A DNA stretch of 64,000 nucleotides from an uncultured Pelagibacteraceae bacterium (GTDB lineage: Bacteria > Pseudomonadota > Alphaproteobacteria > Pelagibacterales > Pelagibacteraceae). The notes beneath the pieces are model-generated. The model worked only from the letters and a program-made list of their open reading frames with translations. It was not told the origin of the DNA and searched no databases. This document shows, piece by piece, positions 1 to 9,216 of this stretch. The stretch is taken from contig CACIKD010000002.1 of assembly GCA_902587145.1 (NCBI GenBank), positions 80,072-144,071 of the forward strand, in the 5' to 3' direction. The first letter of the stretch is position 1. Every line of letters begins with the position of its first letter. A program made the translations under genes and the position numbers.

Positions 1-31
1 GCTTTATTTCTTTTGGTACTCCGATGATCAT

Positions 32-1372
32 TTATGATTTGGTATAATTTGTAATACCCGTTCTTAATTTTTCGATTATCTCGTCGATATGTTTTTTTTC
101 ACAAATAAATTGAGGTGCTATAATTAAACTGTCTCCAGTGTTCTTAAAATTCACACCGGCGTCGTAACAATGTTTAAATGTTTGAAATCCAGCTTTTCCT
201 GGTTTGTCTACCATTTTCATTTCTATGCCACCCATCATTCCATATCCTCTTATACTTACAACCTCTTTTAAATCTTTTAATGAGTGTAAACCGTCTTGAA
301 AATAAGGTGACATTTCTTTAGCTCTATTAAAAATATCTTCTTTATCAAAAATATCTTGAACGGCTAAAGCTGCTGCAACAGCAACTGGAATTCCAGAGTA
401 AGTATAACCGTGAAATAATTCGGGAGTTCCTTCTGGATTTTTTGATGCATCTAACACTGTATCATACATCTCCTCTTTTACAGCCACTACTCCCATTGGT
501 ACAACTCCATTAGTTGTTGCTTTTGCCATTGTCATAATATCGGGCGTAACTTTCCACTCTTGAGCTGCAAATGCTGAGCCTGTCCTTCCCCAACCCGTGA
601 TCACTTCATCAAAGATTAAAAGTATTCCGTGTTTGTCACATATTTCTCTAAGTCTTTTTAAATAACCTTTTGGAGGAACCAAGGTTCCTGTTGATCCAGC
701 TATAGGTTCGACAATACACGCAGCGATATTTTCACCTCCAAAATTCATTGCAATTCTCTCTAGATCTTCTGCTAACTCAACACCTGTTTCAGGTTGTCCT
801 TTTACAAATTTATGTTCAGGTAAGTGGGTGTGCCTCATGTGTTGTACGCCTGGCATAAGAACACTGGCAAAAGTTTTTACGTTATTAATCATTCCACCAA
901 CTGTGGTAGCTCCAATGTTCATGCCGTGATATCCTCTTTCTCTGCCGACAAATCTAAATCTTTTTGAGTCTCCTTTTGCTCTGTGATAAGCGATTGCAAT
1001 TTTTATAGCAGTCTCTACTGCAGTAGATCCACATATAGTATAAAAAATTCTATTTATTCCCTCTGGAGTTTTTTTTGCAATTCTTGTTGCTAATTCAAAA
1101 GATCCTCCAAATCCTTGATTGAAAGGTTGACAGTAATCCAACTTGTCTAACTGCTTAGAAACTGCTTCGGTTATTTCTTTTCTTCCATGTCCAAGAGGAT
1201 TACAAAATAAACCTGAGCTGGCATCAATCATTTTTTTTCCTAAATGATTTGTTAAATAGACCCCTTTTGCATCAGTTATAAGTCGAGGATTTTTTTTAAA
1301 TGATTTGTTGTCTGAAAATGGCATCCAATGCTCGTTTAAGGAGTTTGGGATGTTTGTTCTTTGTGAACTCAT
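32..1372 (-). CDS. tpa: Class III PLP aminotransferase, omega-amino acid/taurine:pyruvate aminotransferase-like
   Basis: 446 aa; FDEVITGWGRTG and class III fold motifs; neighbourhood of tauABC, xsc and pta supports a taurine role. Confidence 0.75.
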   Translation of the reverse strand: MSSQRTNIPNSLNEHWMPFSDNKSFKKNPRLITDAKGVYLTNHLGKKMIDASSGLFCNPLGHGRKEITEAVSKQLDKLDYCQPFNQGFGGSFELATRIAKKTPEGINRIFYTICGSTAVETAIKIAIAYHRAKGDSKRFRFVGRERGYHGMNIGATTVGGMINNVKTFASVLMPGVQHMRHTHLPEHKFVKGQPETGVELAEDLERIAMNFGGENIAACIVEPIAGSTGTLVPPKGYLKRLREICDKHGILLIFDEVITGWGRTGSAFAAQEWKVTPDIMTMAKATTNGVVPMGVVAVKEEMYDTVLDASKNPEGTPELFHGYTYSGIPVAVAAALAVQDIFDKEDIFNRAKEMSPYFQDGLHSLKDLKEVVSIRGYGMMGGIEMKMVDKPGKAGFQTFKHCYDAGVNFKNTGDSLIIAPQFICEKKHIDEIIEKLRTGITNYTKS

Positions 1373-1470
1373 AATAATAAAATCTTTAGACTATTGCTTA
1401 CCTAAAACAACTAAATTATATACAACTAATAGTGGTATTTAATTTTAAAATATATATCGTATAAAAAATA

Positions 1471-1995
1471 ATGCAAATTAAAAAAACTAAGTTAAAAGGT
1501 CTCAAGATTGTCACTAATAAAGTCTACAAGGATTCAAGAGGTTATTTTAAGGAAGATTTTAAACAAACATTATTTAAAGGTTTTAAATTTATTTTTTCAT
1601 GTACATCTAGGTCAAAGAAGAACGTCTTAAGGGGTCTGCATATGCAAACCAAAAAAAAACAGGGTAAGTTTGTTTCTGTTTTAAAAGGAGCAATTTTGGA
1701 TGTAGCAGTAGATTTGAGAAAAAACTCAAAGACATTTGGTAAGCATTTTAAAATCGAACTTACTGAAAAAAATGGAAAATCAATTTTTATTCCTCCTGGA
1801 TTTGCCCATGGATTTTTAGCTAGAGAAAAGGAAAATATAGTTCATTATTACAATACAAATTTTAGATCTTCTAAACATGAAATCGGGATAATTTGGAACG
1901 ATCCTTCGCTTAAAATTAAATGGCCTATTAAAAATCCAATACTCTCAAAAAAAGATAAAAGAAATTTAACTTTTAAACAATTTCAAAAAAAATAA
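1471..1995 (+). CDS. dTDP-4-dehydrorhamnose 3,5-epimerase-like (RmlC/RfbC family)
   Basis: 174 aa; LRGLHMQ, KFVSVLKGAILDVAVDLR, FIPPGFAHGFL motifs. Confidence 0.85.
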   Translation: MQIKKTKLKGLKIVTNKVYKDSRGYFKEDFKQTLFKGFKFIFSCTSRSKKNVLRGLHMQTKKKQGKFVSVLKGAILDVAVDLRKNSKTFGKHFKIELTEKNGKSIFIPPGFAHGFLAREKENIVHYYNTNFRSSKHEIGIIWNDPSLKIKWPIKNPILSKKDKRNLTFKQFQKK

Positions 1996-1996
1996 A

Positions 1997-3196
1997 ATGA
2001 AATGTAAGATAACTGGAGATAAGCTAAGTCCTTTCATGTCTTTTGGCAAAATGCCGTCTGCCAACGGTTTTTTAGATGAAAATAATTTTGATAATGAGTT
2101 TTTTTACGAAATGGAAGTAGGATTTTCAAGTAAAGTATCTTTGCTACAATTAAATGAGTTTTCAAATCCTGTAAAAGTACATAATGATAGATATCCTTTT
2201 TATACTAGCAGCTCACTAAATATGAAAAAACATTTTAACCAATTTGCTCATTGGTTAAAAGAAAAGCATCTTCACCATGGATCAAAACTTATTGAAGTGG
2301 GTTCTAATGATGGAACTTTGCTTGAAAATTTTAAGAATTCTAATATTGAAGCAGTAGGATTTGAACCTTCTATAACTATTGCTGAACTTGCAAATAAAAA
2401 AAATATCAAAACATTGAGTAAGTTTTTTAATACTCAAAACTTAGATGAGATAAAGAATTTCCATTCTTCGGTTGATGTTATATGTTCTGCAAATGTTATA
2501 GCTCATATTCCAGATCTTAAAGACGTTATTAAATGTGTAGATAAATTATTATCATCTAAAGGTTTGCTTATATTTGAGGAGCCTTATCTTGGATCTATGT
2601 TTTCAAAAATTTCTTACGATCAAATATACGATGAACACATATTTATGTTTTCTGTCAATTCAATAAAGAAAATTTTTGATTTGTTTGATTTTGAACTTAT
2701 AGATGTTCTGCCTCAGGTAACTCACGGAGGGTCAATGAGATATGTAATTGGAAGAAAGAATAAACACAAAAAAAGTGAAATAGTTTCTAAATTTCTTGAT
2801 GAAGAACAAAGTAAAAAATTAGACACAATTGAGTCATGTTTAGAGTTTAAAAAAGCTTGTGAATTATCAAAAAAAATGACTGTAGAAAAATTGAATAAAT
2901 TTAAGTCTAGCAATAAAAAAATCTGCGGTTATGCAGCTACAGCTAAAAGTACTACAGTTTTAAATTATTGTAACATTGGAACCGATTTAATTGATTATAT
3001 TTGTGATACTACAACTGAAAAAATTGGAAAGTTTTCGCCAGGCAAACATATACCAGTTGTTCCCATGAGTCATTTTAAAGAAAATATTCCGGATATAGCT
3101 TTCTTATTTGCTTGGAACCACAAAGAGGAAATTTTTTTAAAAGAAAAAGAATTTAAAAAAAATGGAGGTGCTTGGTTTTCCCATGTTGCTTTATAG
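1997..3196 (+). CDS. Sugar C-methyltransferase-like SAM-dependent methyltransferase
   Basis: 399 aa; N-terminal putative zinc-binding region, LIEVGSNDGTLL SAM motif, C-terminal GYAATAKSTTVLNYC typical of the C-methyltransferase C-terminal domain. Confidence 0.75.
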   Translation: MKCKITGDKLSPFMSFGKMPSANGFLDENNFDNEFFYEMEVGFSSKVSLLQLNEFSNPVKVHNDRYPFYTSSSLNMKKHFNQFAHWLKEKHLHHGSKLIEVGSNDGTLLENFKNSNIEAVGFEPSITIAELANKKNIKTLSKFFNTQNLDEIKNFHSSVDVICSANVIAHIPDLKDVIKCVDKLLSSKGLLIFEEPYLGSMFSKISYDQIYDEHIFMFSVNSIKKIFDLFDFELIDVLPQVTHGGSMRYVIGRKNKHKKSEIVSKFLDEEQSKKLDTIESCLEFKKACELSKKMTVEKLNKFKSSNKKICGYAATAKSTTVLNYCNIGTDLIDYICDTTTEKIGKFSPGKHIPVVPMSHFKENIPDIAFLFAWNHKEEIFLKEKEFKKNGGAWFSHVAL

Positions 3197-3896
3197 TAAT
3201 CGAATAGTAGTAACAGGTGGCACTGGCAGATTTGCTTCATCTCTTAAAAAGGTGAAATCGAAATACTCGGTATTCTTCCCTTCAAAGTCAAATTTAAATA
3301 TACTTAAAGAAAACTCAATTCTTAAATACTTAAAAAAGAAAAAACCAAAATATCTTATTCATTTAGCAGGTTTATCTAGACCAATGTCAGTGCATAACAA
3401 TGATATTAAAAAGAGCATTGACTTAAATATTATTGGGACAGCAAATATTGTTAAAATTTGTGAAAAGCTGAATATTAAACTTATCTATTTTTCATCAAGT
3501 TACGTATATCCAGGGAAAAAAGGTGGCTATAAAGAAAATGATCCTGTTTTGCCAATAAATAATTATGCATGGTCAAAATTAGGAGGCGAATGTTCTGTAA
3601 AACTGTATAAAAATTCTTTAATTGTTAGAGCCTCTATGACAGAAAAACCATTTGTACATAAAGCAGCTTTTAGTGATTTTTATACAAATTTTATATTTCA
3701 TGAAGATATTGCTCCGAAAGTTTTTAAAATTTTAAAACTAAAAGGAATAATAAATTTTGGAGGAAAAGCTCAAAGCGTATTTAAATTTGTAAAAAAATAT
3801 AATCCTAAAATAAAAAAGATTTCTTATAAGAAAGTGTTTGGCAAAACTTATCCGTCGAACACCTCTATGAATTTAAAAAAATTCAAAAGAATTTAA
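3183..3896 (+). CDS. NAD-dependent epimerase/dehydratase (RmlD-like reductase)
   Basis: VVTGGTGRF Rossmann motif; ggaggtg 13 nt upstream favours ATG at 3183 over 3162. Confidence 0.75.
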   Translation: MLLYSNRIVVTGGTGRFASSLKKVKSKYSVFFPSKSNLNILKENSILKYLKKKKPKYLIHLAGLSRPMSVHNNDIKKSIDLNIIGTANIVKICEKLNIKLIYFSSSYVYPGKKGGYKENDPVLPINNYAWSKLGGECSVKLYKNSLIVRASMTEKPFVHKAAFSDFYTNFIFHEDIAPKVFKILKLKGIINFGGKAQSVFKFVKKYNPKIKKISYKKVFGKTYPSNTSMNLKKFKRI

Positions 3897-4038
3897 AAAA
3901 ATTAGTATTAATTTCAATTGCAACCTATAATTGATTATTTGTCTAAACATCGCCTATTATTGAACACTCTAGGTATTTACTTACGATTAAAATTCATTTT
4001 AAATCTTCATTAATTAACAAACTATATATAGGAGAACT

Positions 4039-4977
4039 ATGAAAAAAATAATAAGCACAGTTCTTGGAATGGTTTTGGCTTTTTCTCTTTATTCTTCAGT
4101 TGCAAATTCTGCTGCTAAAGAAGTTAGAGTTGCGTACTTTTTAGAGTGGCCATCTCCTAATCTAGAGGACATGAATAAAAAAGCATATTCAAAAGCACTA
4201 GGTGTGCCAGTGAAGTGGACTAATTTTACGAATGGTGTGGCGATGACAGATGCAATGTTAGCAGGAGATATTGATATCTCTTACTCACAAGGTTTAATGC
4301 CTTACATTAACGCTGTTAAAGCTAAAGCGCCTATCAGTTTAGTTGACGTTGCTATGGAATACGGTATGGGAGGAACAACATGTGTTACCTCTAATAAATC
4401 TGGTATTACAAAAGCGAATGCTTCAGAGCTAGAAGGTAAAAAAGTTGCAGTTCCATTAGGAACTATGGCTGAGTATGTTTTTACTGAAAGTATGAAAATA
4501 GTTGGAGCTGATAGAAAAAAAATGAATATTATTGCTATGGATCCTGAAGAAGGTGCAGCTGCACTAGTAAGTGGTGATGTAGTAATGGCATGTTTATTTG
4601 GTGGTAATTCTATAAAGTCTGCAACATCAGTTGGAAAAAGACTTCTAACAGTAGATGAAGCACGAGCTGGTGGAATTATGGGTATTGATATCGTTTCTGT
4701 TACTAACAAATTCATGAAAGAAAACCCAGGAATGTTAAAGTCATTCGTTGAGTTAACTCATGAAGCTAACGAAAGATATAGAAAAGGTGGAAGTGATATG
4801 AAAGCTATGTCAAAAGAGTCAGAAATGAAAGTTGCTGACATGAAAGACACTTTAAGTGGCTTTAAATTCTTAACACCAAGAGAAACAAAAAAATCTATGA
4901 AGAGTGGAAACCTTGCTAAGTTTTTAAAAGGATTTGACACTCCAAGAGGTACGGTAACTACTAAGTTTTTACCGTAG
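4039..4977 (+). CDS. tauA: ABC transporter substrate-binding protein, TauA-like
   Basis: 312 aa with signal peptide, NMT1/TauA-like fold, followed by cognate ATPase and permease. Confidence 0.75.
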   Translation: MKKIISTVLGMVLAFSLYSSVANSAAKEVRVAYFLEWPSPNLEDMNKKAYSKALGVPVKWTNFTNGVAMTDAMLAGDIDISYSQGLMPYINAVKAKAPISLVDVAMEYGMGGTTCVTSNKSGITKANASELEGKKVAVPLGTMAEYVFTESMKIVGADRKKMNIIAMDPEEGAAALVSGDVVMACLFGGNSIKSATSVGKRLLTVDEARAGGIMGIDIVSVTNKFMKENPGMLKSFVELTHEANERYRKGGSDMKAMSKESEMKVADMKDTLSGFKFLTPRETKKSMKSGNLAKFLKGFDTPRGTVTTKFLP

Positions 4978-4993
4978 TTTAAGAAATAAAATT

Positions 4994-5031
4994 AATAGGC
5001 GCCAATTTATTTAATTGGTGCCTATTTTTTT
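4994..5031 (+). terminator. Intrinsic terminator/attenuator between tauA and tauB
   Basis: AATAGGCGCCAATT/AATTGGTGCCTATT stem (one wobble) followed by TTTTTTT. Confidence 0.75.
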
Positions 5032-5057
5032 AACTAAATATCTAATATAATTATTTT

Positions 5058-5855
5058 ATGAGCGACTTGATTTCACAAAACTTAAATATGATTTTTAAAA
5101 CTCCGAAAGGAGAGACTGTCCATGCTCTCAAAGATTTAAATTTCACAATTAAAAAAGGGGAATTACTAACCGTCCTTGGTCCCTCAGGATGCGGAAAAAC
5201 AACTTTATTAAATATAACAGCAGGATTTATTAGACCAACTTCAGGAAAAATTACTCTTAATAATAAAGAAATCAATGGACCAGGTGTTGATAGAGGAATG
5301 GTTTTTCAGCAAGGTGCATTATTTGAATGGTTAACTGTTGCTGAGAATGTAAATTTTGGTTTGAGAATGAAAGAAGAAGACGTTGTTCAAACACAAAAGA
5401 AAGTTGACGAATGGTTGGATATAGTTGGTTTAAAAGGTTTTGGTAATACTCCTACTTACCAATTATCAGGGGGTATGCAGCAAAGAGTAGCTTTAGCTAG
5501 ATGCTTAATAAATGATCCTGATTTAATTTTAATGGATGAACCTCTAGGAGCTTTAGATGCATTAACGAGAGAAAAAATGCAGTCGCTAGTTCTTAAAATT
5601 TGGAAAGAAACAGGAAAAACAATTATTTTAATAACTCACTCTGTTGAAGAGGCGCTATTGCTTGGAGAAAAAGTTTACGTTATGGCCCCAAGACCTGGAA
5701 GAATTCATAAAGAATATAAGTTACCCTTTGCATCAATGGGTCTTAACGGTGATTTAAGGGAAATCAAAAACAATAAAGAATTCGTTTCAAAAAGAGAAGA
5801 AATTCTCTCTATGATTTGGGACATGGAAGAAGAAATAATGGGTAAAGATAATTAA
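5058..5855 (+). CDS. tauB: ABC transporter ATP-binding protein, TauB/SsuB-like
   Basis: GPSGCGKTT Walker A, LSGGMQQR signature, ILMDEPLGALDA Walker B. Confidence 0.9.
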   Translation: MSDLISQNLNMIFKTPKGETVHALKDLNFTIKKGELLTVLGPSGCGKTTLLNITAGFIRPTSGKITLNNKEINGPGVDRGMVFQQGALFEWLTVAENVNFGLRMKEEDVVQTQKKVDEWLDIVGLKGFGNTPTYQLSGGMQQRVALARCLINDPDLILMDEPLGALDALTREKMQSLVLKIWKETGKTIILITHSVEEALLLGEKVYVMAPRPGRIHKEYKLPFASMGLNGDLREIKNNKEFVSKREEILSMIWDMEEEIMGKDN

Positions 5856-7765
5856 TGATCACAGCTTTTTTAACTTTTGTATTTTTCTTTGCTATCGTCG
5901 GATGTGTTTTATACGGTAGGAAATTAATTAAAACAGAAAAAGTAGATGCTGTTTTTGGAAATCCAGAGAGGGCTCAAGGTGGAATTCATTGGGTAATTGT
6001 TGGTAGCAGTTTCTTATTATTAGTTTGGCTTTATTATTCATGGGATATTGCAAAATCTTTTTTTCCTAGATCAGCTAATGAACTTTGTCAAGTCGGAAAG
6101 GTAAATGAGTCACTTCTTTCTCTTAAGTATCTTTTTCCAATTGAAGAGCGTCAACTTAAAAGTACTTCTGTAATTGAAACTGAGACAGAAAATTTAAATA
6201 AAATAATTGTTGAAATTGAAAAATCAGAAGAAGTAAAAAGTCAAGATAGAAGCAAATTATTAAATTTTGTTTCACAAACTAAAAATACAATTCCTTTACT
6301 GACTAATGAAAAACTTTTAAATAGTGAGACAAAAGAACAAATTAAAATAATTAATAACAAAATTATAAATTTAACTGAAAATTTTAGAAAAAAAGATTAT
6401 CCAAATGAGAGTGCTGAACAAGAAATAGAAAGAATTGAAGCTGCTAAAGAGGAAGGTAGTTGGAAAGCTTCAAGCACATCAATTGAAAACACTATTGAAA
6501 TACCCTCGATACCAAAAACAAAACGAGGTTTAAAATTTCAAGCAGCCGCTAAGGAACTTAATTTGATTAGTGACGAGTTCTTTGAACTCCGAAACCACAA
6601 TAGCCAATATACTTCAGCATTGGAAAAGCTAAAAAAAGAGATTAAAGATTTCAGGACTAATCTTGGCTCTTCAGAAGAGATTTCTTCCTCGTTCGCAAAA
6701 GATATTTTAAAAATTGCACGAAGAATTGAATACGCAAGTATTTTTCCACCAAATACTTTGAAAGACATGCAGCTTTCAATAATTAATTTTGATAAAGCAC
6801 AGAAAAAAGAACAAGGCACTTTAAGATGGGTCGATATATTTTTGTTTCCATCTGGCACCATTATTTCTAGCGGGCCAAGTTGTTCAGAGCAAGGATCAGG
6901 AAGGTGGCTACCGAAACCTTCAGATACAATTAATAAATTTACATTAATGCTTAACCCTAATGTTGGTTACAAACAAATTCCATTAATTTGGTATGAAATG
7001 ATGGACGTGAGTAAGATTATTGGATTCTTAATTCCTGATTGGTTTGCGGATGTTTTACCTGGTGAGTACCCGGTTCATAATGAAAAGGGTGAAGTTAAAC
7101 CTAACTTTAAAAGCAAAGTATTAAGTTTTGTAACAGGAGATTTCAATTTATTTAAAATTCCAATACCAACAGGTCATATATGGGATTCATTTTTGAGAGT
7201 TTTCCTTGGACTTGTAGCAGGAATTATTGTGGGAGTACCGTTAGGGCTTTTCATGGGATTAAATAGATTTGCAAAAGGATTTTTTGATCCTTTAATTGAA
7301 CTTTACAGACCTGTGCCACCATTAGCTTGGGCACCTTTAGTTATTTCAGTTTTAGGTATTGATAACCTTGGCAAAGTGTTCTTGTTATTTATGGTCTCGC
7401 TATCAATAATGATTATTTCGGCTAGAGCTGGGGCTTCAGGAACTCAATTATCCAAAATTCACGCCGCACATTCTCTTGGCGCATCTAAATGGCAAATATT
7501 AAGACATGTTATTTTCCCAAATTCTTTACCAGAAATTCTTACTGGCATAAGAGTGGCAACAGGAATGTGTTGGGGAACTTTAGTAGCTGCAGAATTTTTA
7601 GCCGGGACTACAGGAGTTGGGTTCGTAGAAAATGTCGCTAAAAAATATTTCCAATATGAAGTAATATGGATAACTATATTTATTATGGGAATGTTAGGTT
7701 TGTTATTTGATATTACAATTAGAAAAATTATTGATAAAACTATTCCTTGGCGAGGAAAAGGTTAG
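5855..7765 (+). CDS. tauC: ABC transporter permease, TauC-like, with large N-terminal membrane plus soluble extension
   Basis: C-terminal ~200 aa is a BPD-type permease (AHSLGASKWQILRHVIFPNSLPEI EAA loop); first ~430 aa are atypical. Confidence 0.8.
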   Translation: MITAFLTFVFFFAIVGCVLYGRKLIKTEKVDAVFGNPERAQGGIHWVIVGSSFLLLVWLYYSWDIAKSFFPRSANELCQVGKVNESLLSLKYLFPIEERQLKSTSVIETETENLNKIIVEIEKSEEVKSQDRSKLLNFVSQTKNTIPLLTNEKLLNSETKEQIKIINNKIINLTENFRKKDYPNESAEQEIERIEAAKEEGSWKASSTSIENTIEIPSIPKTKRGLKFQAAAKELNLISDEFFELRNHNSQYTSALEKLKKEIKDFRTNLGSSEEISSSFAKDILKIARRIEYASIFPPNTLKDMQLSIINFDKAQKKEQGTLRWVDIFLFPSGTIISSGPSCSEQGSGRWLPKPSDTINKFTLMLNPNVGYKQIPLIWYEMMDVSKIIGFLIPDWFADVLPGEYPVHNEKGEVKPNFKSKVLSFVTGDFNLFKIPIPTGHIWDSFLRVFLGLVAGIIVGVPLGLFMGLNRFAKGFFDPLIELYRPVPPLAWAPLVISVLGIDNLGKVFLLFMVSLSIMIISARAGASGTQLSKIHAAHSLGASKWQILRHVIFPNSLPEILTGIRVATGMCWGTLVAAEFLAGTTGVGFVENVAKKYFQYEVIWITIFIMGMLGLLFDITIRKIIDKTIPWRGKG

Positions 7766-7771
7766 TCATTA

Positions 7772-8209
7772 ATGAAAAGGCTTTTTACCATAATAATTGT
7801 TTTTCTTCTTCCTGGAACTATTTTAGCTGACGAAAAAGCAAAAGAAAAAAAAGTAGCTAAATATATCATGGAAAACATTCAAAAAGATTATTTAGATTGT
7901 TATAGTTTTTATAAGGTTGCAGCAGAGAGCTTTAAAAAAGCTGGGAAAGATCAGGGAATTATAAAAAATTTAGAAAATAGTGCAGATGTTTCATTGAAGT
8001 ATAACTATGATTTAGGGGAAATTATGGGGTTAAATCCTGAAGTTATGGCTGAGATGACTAAGACAAAAATAGATACGTTTGTGAAAATGGCAAACAAAGA
8101 TTTTTCATCTTTAGCTAAAAAATACGGTCTCATGTGTAAGAGTTTGGTTGAGAATCCAGAACAAAGAACAAATTACTGGGAACAAAAAGGTTCTAAAATA
8201 ATTAAGTGA
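7772..8209 (+). CDS. Hypothetical exported protein
   Basis: 145 aa with signal peptide (MKRLFTIIIVFLLPGTILADE), cotranscribed with tauC. Confidence 0.6.
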   Translation: MKRLFTIIIVFLLPGTILADEKAKEKKVAKYIMENIQKDYLDCYSFYKVAAESFKKAGKDQGIIKNLENSADVSLKYNYDLGEIMGLNPEVMAEMTKTKIDTFVKMANKDFSSLAKKYGLMCKSLVENPEQRTNYWEQKGSKIIK

Positions 8210-9216
8210 AAAAAAAAGTAATACTTTCAAAACTTCAGAGAATTTTTAAAAAACATAATCTTTCAAACAGTCACTCCAGGATTTGTGCTGATTATTTACT
8301 TAAAGCTGAACTTATAAATGCACAGTCACATGGTTTAGCAAGATTAAAGATGTATTGTGATCGATTGAAAAAAGGTCTTATAAACTCAAAACCAAAAATA
8401 AAAATAAAAAAAATAAGTTCATCTATCTCCCATATTAATGCGGACAACAGTATTGGTTTTGTTGCTGCAGATATAGGTATTAAGGTAGCTATTAAAAATG
8501 CAAAAAAAACTGGAATTGGTCTTGTAGCTATTAAAAAAAGTGGTCATTACGGATTATCTAGTTTTTATGCCGAGCAAGCTGTAAAGAAAAATTTAATAGT
8601 ATTTTGTTTTACTAATGCCCCTCCTGCATTAGCGCCGCATGGAGCAAAAAAATCTTTGTTTGGAACTAATCCTATTTGCTTTGGAGCGCCAACAGGTAAT
8701 ACGCCTTTTATATTTGATTCTTCAGCCTCAATGATTAATCGAGGTAAAATACGAAGAGCAGAAAAGTTGGGTTTAAAAATTCCTTTCGGCGTTGCTCTTA
8801 ATAAAAAAGGAAAAATAACGACAGATGCTAAACTAGCCTTGCAAGGTACGCAATTACCTATAGCAGGATTTAAAGGTTCGGGTTTAGCTTGGATGGTTGA
8901 TATACTAAGCGGTGTTTTGACTGGAAGCAGCCATGGTGGAAAAACAAAAGATCCTTTTGATGACTTTACAGGACCACAAAACGTAGGACATCTATTTATT
9001 ACGATTAATCCTAATGTGTTTTCGGGAAATAGTTTTTTAAAAGAGATGAAAAATAATATCAAATTAGTTAAAAAACTTCCTAAAGCAAAAGGATTTAGCT
9101 CAATTATGTATCCTGGAGAAAGAAAAAATAAGATATATAAAAAAAATATAAATAAAGATATATCTATACCTTCAAAAATACTGAAAGAAATGGAAGACCT
9201 TGATGCTAACGAATAA
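8206..9216 (+). CDS. Malate/L-lactate dehydrogenase (Ldh_2) family oxidoreductase, ComC-like sulfolactate dehydrogenase candidate
   Basis: 336 aa; GTG start overlapping the upstream stop; SGHYGLSSFYAEQA and FGTNPICFGAPT family motifs; genomic context. Confidence 0.75.
   Translation: MKKKVILSKLQRIFKKHNLSNSHSRICADYLLKAELINAQSHGLARLKMYCDRLKKGLINSKPKIKIKKISSSISHINADNSIGFVAADIGIKVAIKNAKKTGIGLVAIKKSGHYGLSSFYAEQAVKKNLIVFCFTNAPPALAPHGAKKSLFGTNPICFGAPTGNTPFIFDSSASMINRGKIRRAEKLGLKIPFGVALNKKGKITTDAKLALQGTQLPIAGFKGSGLAWMVDILSGVLTGSSHGGKTKDPFDDFTGPQNVGHLFITINPNVFSGNSFLKEMKNNIKLVKKLPKAKGFSSIMYPGERKNKIYKKNINKDISIPSKILKEMEDLDANE

Noticed and set aside
4302-4715. 137-aa minus-strand ORF opposite tauA
   Set aside because: Shadow ORF antisense to a well-supported CDS; low-complexity composition.
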